A stretch of 64,000 nucleotides of DNA from Pseudomonas leptonychotis (GCF_004920405.1 NZ_RFLV01000003.1:248001-312000); one strand, 5' to 3'. Shown: positions 1 to 9,437, counted from the first letter of the stretch. A program made the numbers and translations. Notes: generated from the sequence alone by a model not told the origin.

Positions 1-18
1 TACAGAGGAGGTTCGGCG

Positions 19-198
19 ATGAACATCATGATCAAACCGCTAAAAACAGCCGCCGGTAGCCGCTGGCAAGTCCGCCTCGGCACGCACAGTGTCACCTTGC
101 GCAGTGAAGCCGAAGCCCGCCAATTTGTCAGCACCTTACAAGCACGGGTGAATGCACCGCATGCCTTGCCGGTCGAGCTGCAACGCGCCGCCGGCTAA
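19..198 (+). CDS. small hypothetical protein, 59 aa
   Basis: The ATG lies 7 bp after a strong GAGGAGG ribosome-binding site, which supports translation of this short frame. The product is basic (many Arg and Lys), with an alternating beta-like stretch (RWQVRLGTHSVTLRSEAEA) and a probable helix after it. There is no signal peptide, membrane segment or metal motif. I do not recognise a family and assign no function. Its stop codon overlaps the stop of the convergent MFS exporter by two bases. The promoter region is probably outside the window to the left. Confidence 0.6.
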   Translation: MNIMIKPLKTAAGSRWQVRLGTHSVTLRSEAEARQFVSTLQARVNAPHALPVELQRAAG

Positions 199-1385
199 CG
201 TGGCACGCCCGTTGTGCCGCGCTCGGCCCAACGGGTGAACAGCGAGAAGCCCATCGACAAAACCCCGCAAGCGAAAATCACCACGGCTACCGGCCAGGCG
301 CTACCGTCATGCAGCACGCCCACAAGTCCAGCGGCGCTGGCCGCAATGGCGAACTGCAAGCTGCCGAGCAACGCCGAGGCGCTGCCGGCATGGCGGCCTT
401 GCCCAGCCATGGCGCTGGCTGTGGCGTTAGGCAGGAGAATACCGAGGCAGGCGATGCAGCCAAACAGCGGCAACATCAATGGCCACAGGCTCAGCGGCTT
501 GGCGATTGCCACCAGCAACAACGCCAGACCGCAGGTCAGGTAGAACCCTACGGCGCGGCGCAACCAATAACTCGGGCCGTGCCGCGCCACGAGCCAGGCA
601 TTGAGCTGCGCAGCCAGAATAAAGCCCAGGGCATTGCTGCCGAACAGCCAACCATAGTGGGCCGCCGGAACGCCATAGAGCTCGATAAATACAAATGGCG
701 AGCCGGCGATGTAAGCGAACATACCCGCCACGGCAAAGCCACCGGTCAGCGCATTACCGAGAAACGGTCGGTCACCCAGTAACCGTCGGTACTCGCCAAG
801 GGCGCCGCGCAACGGTGCAACGGGCACGTCCTTCGACAAGGTCTCCGGCAGCCATAAAGCCACCGCCAGCATGCACAGCAGGCCGAACAGCGTCAGGCAA
901 ATAAAGATCGAAGGCCAGCCCAAGGTGCTAAGCAACAAGCCCCCCGCCAGTGGGGCGAGGATCGGGGCCAGGCCCATCACCAGCATTAACTGGGAAAACA
1001 CCTTGGCCGAATTGATCGGGTCGCACATATCACGCACCACCGCGCGCGACACCACCATCCCGGCGCAGCCGCCCAACGCCTGCACGAACCGTGCAGCAAT
1101 CAGCCATTCCAGGCTCGGTGCCAATGCGCACGCCAACGACGCCAGACTGAACAGCAACAACCCGACCAGCAACGGCATGCGTCGCCCAAAACGGTCAGCC
1201 AGCGGCCCGTAGAGCAGCTGGCCAATGGCCAAGCCGATAAAGTAGGCGGCCAGCGATTGCTGCACATGTTCCACATCAGTGCCAAAGGCCCGGGCCAGTG
1301 CCGGGAAGCTGGGCAGATAGAAGTCGATAGCCAGCGGGCCAAACGCGCTCAATGCACCAAGAATCAACAAAATACGTAACGGCAT
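195..1385 (-). CDS. Bcr/CflA-family MFS drug exporter
   Basis: A 396-aa major facilitator superfamily inner-membrane transporter with about 12 hydrophobic segments. The family exports drugs such as bicyclomycin or chloramphenicol using the proton gradient; the substrate here is unknown. The first segment ends in AIDFYLPSFPALA and loop 2-3 carries GPLADRFGRRMPLL, both typical of Bcr/CflA proteins. A longer reading from 1475 is possible, but its first 30 residues would run through a strong hairpin at 1426-1459 and are not membrane-like, so I chose the ATG at 1385. It follows the RND pump on the same strand. As I recall, an MFS gene also neighbours nalD in P. aeruginosa (PA3573), which matches this order. 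Confidence 0.85.
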   Translation of the reverse strand: MPLRILLILGALSAFGPLAIDFYLPSFPALARAFGTDVEHVQQSLAAYFIGLAIGQLLYGPLADRFGRRMPLLVGLLLFSLASLACALAPSLEWLIAARFVQALGGCAGMVVSRAVVRDMCDPINSAKVFSQLMLVMGLAPILAPLAGGLLLSTLGWPSIFICLTLFGLLCMLAVALWLPETLSKDVPVAPLRGALGEYRRLLGDRPFLGNALTGGFAVAGMFAYIAGSPFVFIELYGVPAAHYGWLFGSNALGFILAAQLNAWLVARHGPSYWLRRAVGFYLTCGLALLLVAIAKPLSLWPLMLPLFGCIACLGILLPNATASAMAGQGRHAGSASALLGSLQFAIAASAAGLVGVLHDGSAWPVAVVIFACGVLSMGFSLFTRWAERGTTGVPR

Positions 1386-1403
1386 GAGTATCCAGACGAA
1401 GGG

Positions 1404-1417
1404 GTGAATCGATTCAC
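1404..1417. promoter_or_regulatory. perfect 14-bp palindrome upstream of the MFS gene
   Basis: GTGAATCGATTCAC is a perfect palindrome 19 bp before the MFS start codon. The core TGAATCGATTCA with a central CG resembles LacI/Cra-type operators. No such regulator is encoded nearby, so the binding protein is unknown. Confidence 0.4.
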
Positions 1418-1425
1418 AATAATGA

Positions 1426-1459
1426 CGACACCCCGCCAGCCAAAGGCTGTGGGGTGTCG
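1426..1459 (-). terminator. strong hairpin after the RND operon
   Basis: The outer arms CGACACCCC and GGGGTGTCG and the inner arms CAGCC/GGCTG enclose an AAA loop. On the minus strand it follows the RND pump stop codon by about 80 bases. It is followed by TCATTATTG rather than a clean U tract, so termination may be partial. Confidence 0.55.
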
Positions 1460-1536
1460 GTTCAGCCCGGATCAACTCCGGTTATGTTGGTATCCGGCAG
1501 GGTGTTAAATGCGCTCACACTCCGCTCGCAGACGTG

Positions 1537-4500
1537 TCAGACAACAGAGTCCTTCGCCGCCTTCTTCGGCCCACCGCTTATCTTGGCCGCCAGTGACTCC
1601 ACCAGCAGGTAGAACATCGGAATCATAAAGATCGCCAGGAACGTTGCCGCCAACATGCCGCCGATCACCCCGGTACCGATTGAGTGACGACTGGCCGAGC
1701 CGGCGCCTGAGCTGATCGCCAACGGTACAACACCGAGGATAAAGGCCAGCGAGGTCATGATGATCGGACGGAAGCGCAGGCGCGAAGCCTCCAGCGCCGA
1801 CTCGAAAATGCCCATGCCATTCTGCCGATTGAGCACGGCGAACTCGACAATCAGGATGGCGTTCTTCGCCGCCAGGCCGATCAGTGTGATCAGACCCACC
1901 TGGAAGTACAGGTCGTTCTCAATACCGCGCAGCCACACCGCAAGGATCGCGCCGAACACCGCAAATGGCACCGCGGTGACCACCACTAATGGCAGCGTCC
2001 AACGCTCGTATTGCGCGGCGAGAATCAGGAACACCATGATCAGACCGAAGACAAAGGCACTGCTGCCCGAACCCTGGGACGCCACTTCCTGGAAAGCCGA
2101 CCCCGTCCAACCGATGCTGTAATCGTTACCCAGCACTTCGTCAGCCACTTGCTGAATCGCCTCCAAGGCTTGACCCGAGCTGAAGCCTGGAGCGGGGCCG
2201 CCAAGAATCTTCGCCGCCGGATAGACGTTGAAGCGCGCGTAAGTATCGGGGCCGAGAATTCGCTCAACCTTAACCAAACTGGCCAGCGACACCAGCTCAC
2301 CACTGGAGGCGCGCACATAAACCTGCGACAGGTCTTCAGGTTTGCGCCGGAAGTCTGCCTCGGCTTGCAGGCTGACCTGGAAGGTACGGCCATACAGACT
2401 AAAGTCGTTGACGTAGTAGCTACCGAAGGTGGACTGCATGGCAGTGAATACATCGTTCACCGGCACGCCCAAGGCACTGGCTTTGGTGCGATCCAGGTCG
2501 ATGTAGTACTGCGGCACATTGGCGCTGAAGGTGCTCTGTACACCCGCCAACTCAGGACGTTTGGCCGCGGCGGCGATAAACGCCTGCACCTTAACTGCCA
2601 ACTCGGCAGTGGTGCCGCCGCTGCGGTCTTGGATATAGCCTTCAAAACCACCCGTGGTGCTCATGCCGGTAATTGGCGGCGGGTTAAAACTCATCACCAT
2701 GCCGTCTTTCTGCGCCGCGCCCATGCCCATGAATTCACGGGTCAGGTTGCGCGCATCCAGCTCAGGCGTCGTGCGCTCGCTCCAGTCTTTCAGCGGCACA
2801 AAGGACACCCCGGCGTTGCTGCGTGTGCCGAAGGTCAGCACGTCGAAGCCGGCAAAGGTCACCACATCCTGCACCGCAGGGTGCGCCATCAACTGCTGGG
2901 TCACGTCACCGGTGAGTTTCTCGGTACGAGTCAGCGAAGCGGCTGGGGGCAGGAAGTAGGCGTTGATCACATAGCCTTGGTCTTCGTTGGGCACCAGCGA
3001 GCTGGGCACCCGATTGAACAGTAGCACCATCACCGCGATCATCGCGCCGAACAGCAGCAGGCCGACCGCCGAGCGCTTGAGGAAGAAGCGCACGCCGGCG
3101 GTGTAGCCGTTGGTCAATTTGTCGAAGAACCGATTGAAGGCGCGGAACGGCGCAGCCGGTTCGTGATGCCCAGGCTTGAGCAGCAAAGCGCACAGCGCCG
3201 GGCTCAGGGTCAAGGCAACGATGCCCGAGATCACCACCGACACGGCAATGGTGATGGCGAACTGTTTATACATCTCCCCGGCCAGGCCACCGAGAAAGCC
3301 CACTGGCACGAATACCGCGCAGAGCACCAGCACGATGGCGATGATCGGCCCAGTCACTTCTTCCATGGCCTTGATGGTCGCTTCACGGGGGCCTACCTTG
3401 TCGGTGGCCATCACCCGCTCAACGTTCTCGATCACCACAATGGCGTCGTCCACCACGATACCGATGGCCAGCACCAAACCGAATAGGGTCAGCAGGTTGA
3501 TCGAAAAACCCAGCATGTGCATGCCGGCGAACGTGCCGATCAGCGAGACCGGAATGGCCAGCACCGGGATCAGCGTGGCACGCCAGTTCTGCAGGAAGAT
3601 AAATACCACCAACACCACCAGCACCAAGGCTTCGAAGAAGGTATGAATCACCTCCTCGATCGATACCCGGACGAATTTAGTGGTGTCGTAAGGCACTTTG
3701 TAGGTCATGCCACTGGGAAAGTTCTTCGACAGTCGAGCGAGTGTTTTGCTCACCGCATCGGCAGTATCCAGAGCATTCGCTCCGGGCTGCAGATAAACAC
3801 CAAAAGCGGCGTTCTGCTGGCCGTTGAGCGAGGTCATCAGCGAGTAGTCCTGTGCCCCCAGCTCGATCCGCGCAACATCCTTGAGCAAGAGACTGGCACC
3901 GGTTTGATCGGTACGCAGGATGACGTTTTCGAACTCTTTGGGGTCAGTAAAGCGGCCCTGGGTGGTCACCGTATAGGTGAAATCTTGTTCCTGCTTTAGC
4001 GGCTGCTGGCCGAAACTGCCGGCGGCAAACTGGGAGTTCTGCTCGCGAATCGAATTGACCACATCGGTCGGGGTCAGATTGAACTGCGCCAGCTTGTCCG
4101 GGCGAAGCCAGATGCGCATGGAGTAGTCTTTCGAACCGAACTGGCTGACATCGCCCACGCCTGGCAAACGCTTGAGCTCGTCGATCACATTGATCAAGGC
4201 ATAGTTGCTGATGTAGATCGGGTCGCGCGAACCATCCGGCGAATACAGAGTAACCACCTGCAGAATGTCCGAAGATTTCTTCTGCACTTTGACGCCCTGG
4301 CGGCGCACTTCTTCCGGCAACTTGGCCAGGGCGGCTTGCACCCGGTTGTTAACGTCGATGGTGGCCTGATCCGGATCAGTGCCTACCTCAAAGTAAACCG
4401 ACAGGCTCATGGCGCTGCCGCCTGAGTTGGACTGCTGGTAGATCATGCCCTGCACGCCGTTGATCGACTGCTCCAGGGGGGCGGCTACGGTTTCGGCGAT

Positions 4501-4671
4501 AACCTGAGCGCTGGCACCGGCATAGTTAGCGCTGACCGACACCTGCGGCGGCAAAATTTGCGGGTACTGGGCGATCGGCAGCGCGCGCATGGCCATCAGG
4601 CCCGCCAGCACGATGACGATCGAGATGACCGCGGAAAATACCGGACGGTCGATAAAGAAGCGTGAAATCAC
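1537..4671 (-). CDS. RND (HAE1) multidrug efflux pump, inner-membrane subunit
   Basis: At 1044 aa this is full length for the AcrB/MexB/MexF class of proton-driven, trimeric inner-membrane pumps. The N terminus ([20 protein letters not shown]) is the standard first membrane segment. [14 protein letters not shown] near residues 400-420 contains the paired aspartates of the proton relay, and [12 protein letters not shown] near residue 940 contains the partner lysine. The sequence reads closer to MexF-like than MexB-like members (for example [20 protein letters not shown]). It begins 12 bp after the adaptor gene stop and surely shares its operon. No outer-membrane channel gene follows, so a channel encoded elsewhere (OprM type) is probably recruited. 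Substrates cannot be read from sequence. Confidence 0.93.
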   Translation of the reverse strand: MISRFFIDRPVFSAVISIVIVLAGLMAMRALPIAQYPQILPPQVSVSANYAGASAQVIAETVAAPLEQSINGVQGMIYQQSNSGGSAMSLSVYFEVGTDPDQATIDVNNRVQAALAKLPEEVRRQGVKVQKKSSDILQVVTLYSPDGSRDPIYISNYALINVIDELKRLPGVGDVSQFGSKDYSMRIWLRPDKLAQFNLTPTDVVNSIREQNSQFAAGSFGQQPLKQEQDFTYTVTTQGRFTDPKEFENVILRTDQTGASLLLKDVARIELGAQDYSLMTSLNGQQNAAFGVYLQPGANALDTADAVSKTLARLSKNFPSGMTYKVPYDTTKFVRVSIEEVIHTFFEALVLVVLVVFIFLQNWRATLIPVLAIPVSLIGTFAGMHMLGFSINLLTLFGLVLAIGIVVDDAIVVIENVERVMATDKVGPREATIKAMEEVTGPIIAIVLVLCAVFVPVGFLGGLAGEMYKQFAITIAVSVVISGIVALTLSPALCALLLKPGHHEPAAPFRAFNRFFDKLTNGYTAGVRFFLKRSAVGLLLFGAMIAVMVLLFNRVPSSLVPNEDQGYVINAYFLPPAASLTRTEKLTGDVTQQLMAHPAVQDVVTFAGFDVLTFGTRSNAGVSFVPLKDWSERTTPELDARNLTREFMGMGAAQKDGMVMSFNPPPITGMSTTGGFEGYIQDRSGGTTAELAVKVQAFIAAAAKRPELAGVQSTFSANVPQYYIDLDRTKASALGVPVNDVFTAMQSTFGSYYVNDFSLYGRTFQVSLQAEADFRRKPEDLSQVYVRASSGELVSLASLVKVERILGPDTYARFNVYPAAKILGGPAPGFSSGQALEAIQQVADEVLGNDYSIGWTGSAFQEVASQGSGSSAFVFGLIMVFLILAAQYERWTLPLVVVTAVPFAVFGAILAVWLRGIENDLYFQVGLITLIGLAAKNAILIVEFAVLNRQNGMGIFESALEASRLRFRPIIMTSLAFILGVVPLAISSGAGSASRHSIGTGVIGGMLAATFLAIFMIPMFYLLVESLAAKISGGPKKAAKDSVV

Positions 4672-4683
4672 TGAATACGCTCC

Positions 4684-5823
4684 TTAGGATTTTTGCGCAG
4701 ATGAGCTGGCGACTTTTACCGGGGTATCCGGTCGCACTTTGGCCAAGCCTTCAACGATCACCCGGTCACCGGCACTGATACCGGCCATGATGACCCAGCG
4801 GCCTTTGGCGGTGTGCCCGGTAGTGACCTGGCGCATGCGCGCCACATCGCCTTTATCCACCACATAAACGAAGGTGCCGGCCGGGCCTTGTGCAATTGCA
4901 CGCTCCGGCAGCGTCATCGCATTCGGCATGCTCAGGCCCTTGACGTGTACACGCACGAACTGGCCCGGCAACAACCCTTGATTAGGGTTGGGCACCACGG
5001 CACGAGCACTGACAGTACCCGTGCTGCGATCGACCAGGCTGTCGGTGAAATCGACCTTGCCTTCCAACGGGTAGACGCTGCCGTCACCGAGAACAATCTG
5101 CACGCTCATCTTGCCGTCTTCCGGGCGAAGCAGGCTGCCGTTTTGCAGGCCGCTGCGCACGCTCTCAACATCCGAGTCAGGGGCCGCAAAGTTGACGTAA
5201 ATAGGGTCAAGCTGAGTGATGTTGCTCAACAGGCTGGCATTCGGATCGCCGGCCACCATCAGGCTGCCTTCGGAGACGGTTTCCTTACTGGTAATCCCGG
5301 AGATCGGTGCTTTCACCGTGGTGTAGTCGAGATCGATCTGCTTGGACTGCACCTCGGCTTGAGCGGCCTGGATATTGGCTTTGCTCTGCTCGAAGTTGGA
5401 CACCGCGTTATCCAGCTCGCTCTCGCTGGCAAACCCCTTCTTCTGCAATTCGCGGATGCGCTTGAGATCGCGCTCGGTCTGCCGGTAACGCGCCTGTTCC
5501 TGCGCCAGCGCACCCTTGGCACGGCTCAGTGCCGCTTGGTAGGTGCGCGGGTCGATACGAAACATCACCTGACCCTGCTTGACCTGGCTACCTTCAAGGT
5601 AGGTGCGTTCTTGCAGGATGCCGCTGACCTGGGCCCGCACCTGCACTTCACGAAAGCCTGCGGTACGTGCCGAGTATTCGAATTCAAGCGGCAACGCCTC
5701 AACCTTGACGGTTTCAACCACCACTTCAGGTGCTGGCGGTGCATCAGCGGCGTACAGCGGAGCAGTCAAAAAAGCCAACAGCAGGGAACCGGCAGCTGCC
5801 GAGAAACGAGGGGGAAAAAGCAT
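4684..5823 (-). CDS. RND efflux periplasmic adaptor (membrane fusion protein)
   Basis: A 379-aa HlyD/MexA-family adaptor linking the inner-membrane pump to an outer-membrane channel. The ATG at 5823 has a GGAGAG ribosome-binding site; the longer reading to 5904 would cross the operator. Residues 1-24 form a signal peptide ending PLYA, with no lipobox cysteine, so the protein is predicted to be secreted without a lipid anchor, unlike MexA. A lipoyl-like half motif (VRAQVSGILQERTYLEGSQV), a long coiled-coil hairpin rich in Gln, Glu and Arg, a second half motif (VKAPISGITSKETVSEG) and a beta-barrel domain follow in the usual order. It is first in the operon and is probably repressed by the divergent TetR protein. 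Confidence 0.92.
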   Translation of the reverse strand: MLFPPRFSAAAGSLLLAFLTAPLYAADAPPAPEVVVETVKVEALPLEFEYSARTAGFREVQVRAQVSGILQERTYLEGSQVKQGQVMFRIDPRTYQAALSRAKGALAQEQARYRQTERDLKRIRELQKKGFASESELDNAVSNFEQSKANIQAAQAEVQSKQIDLDYTTVKAPISGITSKETVSEGSLMVAGDPNASLLSNITQLDPIYVNFAAPDSDVESVRSGLQNGSLLRPEDGKMSVQIVLGDGSVYPLEGKVDFTDSLVDRSTGTVSARAVVPNPNQGLLPGQFVRVHVKGLSMPNAMTLPERAIAQGPAGTFVYVVDKGDVARMRQVTTGHTAKGRWVIMAGISAGDRVIVEGLAKVRPDTPVKVASSSAQKS

Positions 5824-5873
5824 GGGTCTCTCCGAGACGACGCAAGGCACAAAAATAAGATCGGCAATGCTAG

Positions 5874-5895
5874 TTACATACACAAGTGTTTGTAA
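5874..5895. promoter_or_regulatory. TetR-type operator between tetR and the RND operon
   Basis: The inverted repeat TTACATACA-(4 bp)-TGTTTGTAA matches at 8 of 9 positions. It resembles the TTACA...TGTAA operators bound by TtgR-like repressors. It lies in the 138-bp divergent region, where binding would block the RND promoter and probably the repressor's own promoter. Confidence 0.7.
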
Positions 5896-5961
5896 ATAGA
5901 ACATTAGCCTTAAGTTAATTACACTTTGCCCCTGAGCCTAGTCAGAAATACGTCTACCGCC

Positions 5962-6591
5962 ATGCGCAGAACCAAAGAAGAAGCCGAGAAAACCCGTTGC
6001 GCCATTCTGCAGGCCGCCGAAACGCTGTTTCTGGAAAAAGGCGTGGCGCACACCAGCCTGGAACATATTGCCCGACACGCCGGCGTGACCCGTGGCGCGG
6101 TGTATTGGCACTTTGCCAATAAAGCTCATCTGTTCAACGCCATGCTCAGCCAGGTGCGTCTGCCGCCCGAACAGCTAGCCGAGCGCCTGCATGGCGATGC
6201 CGACAGTGACCCCCTGCACACCTTGCGCGATATGTGCATCGACGCCATTGAAGGGCTGGCCCGTGATGAACAAAAGCGGCGTATTTTCACGATTCTGCTT
6301 CGCCGCTGTGAGTTCACCGAAGAGTTGCGCGAGGCCGAAGAACGTCACGAAGCTTTTATTAACCTGTTTATCGATCTTTGCGAGCAGCAGTTCAATGCCC
6401 CATCTGTCAGTGCGCGCTTGCACCCGGGGCTCAGTCCGCGCCTGGCCGCGCGAACCGTGCATGCATTATTGATCGGTCTGTTTCACGACTGGCTGCGTGA
6501 CCCCACGCTGTTCAATCCAGCGCAAGACGCCGCGCCAATGGTCGATGCCTGCTTTCGCGGGCTGATCCTCGATTGGCCCCTCACTCAGTGA
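5962..6591 (+). CDS. TetR-family efflux repressor, NalD/TtgR-like
   Basis: A 209-aa repressor. The N-terminal helix-turn-helix reads TSLEHIARHAGVTRGAVYWHF, the hallmark of AcrR/TtgR/NalD/MexZ proteins; the C-terminal helices would bind ligands. I chose the ATG at 5962 because MRRTKEEAEKTR is the conserved family start; a TTG 36 bp upstream would add unconserved residues. It is divergent from the RND operon with a TTACA-type inverted repeat between them, so it most likely represses that operon and itself. The body of the protein (for example LFLEKGV.HTSLE and SQVRLPPEQL) strongly recalls P. aeruginosa NalD, and the MFS and copZ flanks agree with the nalD locus as I remember it. Orthology is an inference. 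Confidence 0.88.
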   Translation: MRRTKEEAEKTRCAILQAAETLFLEKGVAHTSLEHIARHAGVTRGAVYWHFANKAHLFNAMLSQVRLPPEQLAERLHGDADSDPLHTLRDMCIDAIEGLARDEQKRRIFTILLRRCEFTEELREAEERHEAFINLFIDLCEQQFNAPSVSARLHPGLSPRLAARTVHALLIGLFHDWLRDPTLFNPAQDAAPMVDACFRGLILDWPLTQ

Positions 6592-6599
6592 GTTTGTAC

Positions 6600-6812
6600 T
6601 CAGGCCAGGCCGGCGCTGTAGCCTGCTTCGGCAATCGCGATAATCAGCTCATCACTGGGCAAGCTACTACCCACCGTCACCTCGCCGCCCTGCAGCTTTA
6701 CCCTGACATCGGCGGCCGCATCGCGCGCTAACACCGCTTCGGTTACCGATTTTACGCAATGATCGCAGGTCATGCCTTCGACCCGAAATGTATGAACGCT
6801 GGTTGCTTGCAT
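6600..6812 (-). CDS. copZ: CopZ-like copper chaperone
   Basis: A 70-aa protein made of one heavy-metal-associated domain. The copper(I) ligand motif is GMTCDHC near residues 13-19. The family binds Cu(I) in the cytoplasm and hands it to the CopA ATPase. I chose the ATG at 6812, which has AGGTGA at proper distance; a GTG one codon upstream sits too close to that site. It is divergent from copA and has its own MerR-type promoter with a CueR-like box at 6847-6877, which strongly supports a copper role. It converges on the TetR gene with only 8 bp between stops. Confidence 0.9.
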   Translation of the reverse strand: MQATSVHTFRVEGMTCDHCVKSVTEAVLARDAAADVRVKLQGGEVTVGSSLPSDELIIAIAEAGYSAGLA

Positions 6813-6846
6813 CACTAATCACCTGAATTAACCTATTGAGGCGCAC

Positions 6847-6877
6847 AGTGTCCTCCTTGCCAGCGGGGTAAGGTCAA
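6847..6877 (-). promoter_or_regulatory. CueR-type promoter of copZ
   Basis: On the minus strand, TTGACC (6877-6872) and GACACT (6852-6847) are separated by 19 bp, the over-long spacer typical of MerR-family activated promoters. Within the spacer CCTTACC and GGCAAGG form a dyad matching the CCTTCC...GGAAGG CueR box. It points at copZ, starting 35 bp downstream. Confidence 0.75.
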
Positions 6878-6969
6878 GCCATAAAAAATCACCGGGCGGC
6901 ATTTTTTACCTGACGTCGCACCGGTTCTAAGGGGTTGCCAGCAAAAAAGGGCAACGCCAAAAGCAGCAC

Positions 6970-7000
6970 TTGACCTTACCAAGGTGGAAAGGTTGATGCT
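6970..7000 (+). promoter_or_regulatory. CueR-type promoter of copA-cueR
   Basis: TTGACC (6970-6975) and GATGCT (6995-7000) have a 19-bp spacer. The dyad ACCTTACC/GGAAAGGT (6973-6993) matches at 7 of 8 positions and is almost the E. coli copA CueR box. It lies 28 bp before the copA start. CueR bound to Cu(I) would untwist this promoter. Confidence 0.85.
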
Positions 7001-7027
7001 GTTGCGAAATCCAATGGAGGGCGTCGC

Positions 7028-9415
7028 ATGACCGATCTCACAACCTTTGACCTGCCGATCAACGGCATGACGTGCGCCAGTTGCGCCGGCCGGGTCGAGC
7101 ATGCACTGACTAAAGTGGCCGACGTCAGCAGCGTCAGTGTCAACCTGGCCAGCGAACAGGCGCGCATCGAAGCGCCTGTCGGCAGCCTGGTGCAGCTGAT
7201 TGCAGCTGTCAGCGGCGCCGGCTACCAGGTGCCAAATGAGCGCTTGGAGCTGGCCATCAGCGGCATGACCTGCGCCAGTTGCGTGGGCCGTATCGAACGC
7301 GCGCTGGCGCAACAACCTGGCGTAATGTCGGTGAGCGTCAACCTGGCCACAGAGCGCGCACACGTGCAGGTGCTCCAGGGCACTGACCCGCAGACTTTGC
7401 TGCAAGCCATCCGCCAGGCCGGTTATCAGGCCACCCCGATCAGTGAGCTACAAAATACGCCGACCAGCGCCGCCAAACAGCTACAGCGCGAGCGCTGGAT
7501 GCTACTTCTGGCTGTGCTCCTGACCCTGCCACTGGTCATCCCCATGCTTGTCGACCCCTTCGGCCTGCACTGGATGCTGCCAGCCTGGGCGCAGTTTGCC
7601 CTGGCCACACCGGTGCAGTTCATCTTCGGCGCACGCTTCTACCGCGCGGCCTGGAGCGCACTGCGCAGCAAAACCGGCAACATGGATCAACTGGTGGCCA
7701 TCGGCACCAGCGCTGCTTATGGCCTGAGCCTGTATCAGTGGGCCATCACGCCAAACGGTGCTATGGCGCACCTGTATTTCGAAGCCTCAGCCGTCATCAT
7801 CACCCTGATATTGCTCGGCAAGTACCTGGAAAGCCGCGCCAAACGGCAAACCAGCAGCGCCATTCGCGCCTTACAGGCGTTGCGCCCCGAGCGCGCCTTG
7901 CGCCTGCAAGACGGCAGCGAACAATGGGTCGCTCTCGCCGAGTTGCAGTTGGGCGACCGCATTGTGGTTAAGCCCGGCGAGCGCTTCCCGGTCGACGGCC
8001 TGGTACAGGAAGGCCAGAGCCACGCCGACGAGGCACTGATCAGTGGTGAAAGCTTGCCTCAGCCCAAACAACCGGGAGACAGCGTAACTGCGGGGGCCAT
8101 CAACGGCGAAGGCCGCTTACTGATCGAAACCACGGCCTTGGGCGCCGAAACCGTGCTGTCGAAGATTATTCGCTTGGTCGAAGACGCCCAGGCCGCCAAG
8201 GCACCGATTCAGAAGCTGGTGGATAAAGTCAGCCGGATCTTCGTTCCCAGCGTATTGCTAATCGCCCTGGCTACCCTAATTACGTGGCTGGTGCTCGGCG
8301 CAGGAATTGAAACCGCTCTGCTCAACGCCGTGGCTGTATTGGTGATTGCCTGCCCTTGCGCCCTCGGCCTGGCCACACCCACCGCGATCATGGCCGGCAC
8401 TGGCGTGGCGGCACGGCATGGCATTTTGATTAAAGATGCCGAAGCGTTAGAGGTCGCCCACTCGGTCAGCCTGGTCGCCTTCGACAAGACCGGCACCCTG
8501 ACCTCCGGCTCACCGCGCATCGCCCACCTGCAAGCTGTCGACGGTGATACCACACAGTTGCTGCAACTGGCAGGCGCTCTGCAGCGCGGCAGCGAACACC
8601 CGCTGGCCAAGGCGGTACTCGATCAATGCGCCGAACAGCAGCTGACCCTGGCGGAGGTGCGCGACAGCAAAGCACTGGCCGGGCGTGGCATTGCCGGGCG
8701 GATTGGCGAGCGTGAGCTGGCCCTGGGCAACAAACGCCTGCTGGAAGAGCACTGGTTGCAGAATCAAACCTTGATTGCCGAAGCATTGGCCTGGGAAGCC
8801 GAAGGCCGCACCCTGTCCTGGTTGATGGAGCTCAGCCCACAACCACAGGTACTGGGCCTGTTTGCCTTTGGCGACACCCTCAAGGACGGTGCGGTAGAAG
8901 CCATTGCCGCCTTGACTGCGCAAGGTATCGCCAGCCACCTGATCAGTGGCGACAACAAAGGCAGCGTCAACGCCGTGGCCCAGGCGCTGGGTATCAGCGC
9001 AGCACATGCTGAGGTACTGCCGGCGAACAAGGCCGCGATCATCACTGAACTGAAGAAAGAGGCGGTGGTGGCCATGGTTGGCGACGGCATCAATGATGCC
9101 CCTGCCCTGGCCGCCGCCGATGTCGGCATTGCCATGGGCAGCGGCACTGATGTGGCCATGCACGCGGCCGGCATCACCCTGATGCGTGGCGACCCGCGTT
9201 TGGTGGCCGACGCCCTGGACATCAGCAAACGCACTTACAACAAAATTCGCCAAAACCTGTTCTGGGCGTTCGCCTACAACCTAATCGGCATTCCATTGGC
9301 GGCGGCTGGCCTACTCAACCCGATGCTGGCCGGCGCTGCCATGGCGCTGTCCAGCGTCAGCGTGGTGAGCAATGCGTTGTTGTTGAAAACCTGGAAACCC
9401 AAGGACCACGAATAA
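7028..9415 (+). CDS. copA: Cu(I)-exporting P1B-type ATPase CopA
   Basis: A 795-aa inner-membrane ATPase that exports cytoplasmic Cu(I). Two N-terminal metal-binding domains carry GMTCASC (cysteines 16/19 and 82/85). The membrane ion site is CPC at residues 442-444, the phosphorylated aspartate is D486 in DKTGT, and the hinge motif GDGINDAPAL lies near the C-terminal end of the ATP domain. The CPC motif plus twin HMA domains point to copper or silver rather than zinc or cadmium. A GGAGG site precedes the ATG by 8 bp. Transcription is expected from the CueR-type promoter at 6970-7000, and cueR follows after 22 bp, forming an operon. Confidence 0.96.
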   Translation: MTDLTTFDLPINGMTCASCAGRVEHALTKVADVSSVSVNLASEQARIEAPVGSLVQLIAAVSGAGYQVPNERLELAISGMTCASCVGRIERALAQQPGVMSVSVNLATERAHVQVLQGTDPQTLLQAIRQAGYQATPISELQNTPTSAAKQLQRERWMLLLAVLLTLPLVIPMLVDPFGLHWMLPAWAQFALATPVQFIFGARFYRAAWSALRSKTGNMDQLVAIGTSAAYGLSLYQWAITPNGAMAHLYFEASAVIITLILLGKYLESRAKRQTSSAIRALQALRPERALRLQDGSEQWVALAELQLGDRIVVKPGERFPVDGLVQEGQSHADEALISGESLPQPKQPGDSVTAGAINGEGRLLIETTALGAETVLSKIIRLVEDAQAAKAPIQKLVDKVSRIFVPSVLLIALATLITWLVLGAGIETALLNAVAVLVIACPCALGLATPTAIMAGTGVAARHGILIKDAEALEVAHSVSLVAFDKTGTLTSGSPRIAHLQAVDGDTTQLLQLAGALQRGSEHPLAKAVLDQCAEQQLTLAEVRDSKALAGRGIAGRIGERELALGNKRLLEEHWLQNQTLIAEALAWEAEGRTLSWLMELSPQPQVLGLFAFGDTLKDGAVEAIAALTAQGIASHLISGDNKGSVNAVAQALGISAAHAEVLPANKAAIITELKKEAVVAMVGDGINDAPALAAADVGIAMGSGTDVAMHAAGITLMRGDPRLVADALDISKRTYNKIRQNLFWAFAYNLIGIPLAAAGLLNPMLAGAAMALSSVSVVSNALLLKTWKPKDHE

Positions 9416-9437
9416 GCCGCAGGGCAGGAGCACAACG

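Noticed and set aside
2011..3024. Long plus-strand frame over the RND pump
   Set aside because: Antisense to a conserved pump gene and without protein-like features.
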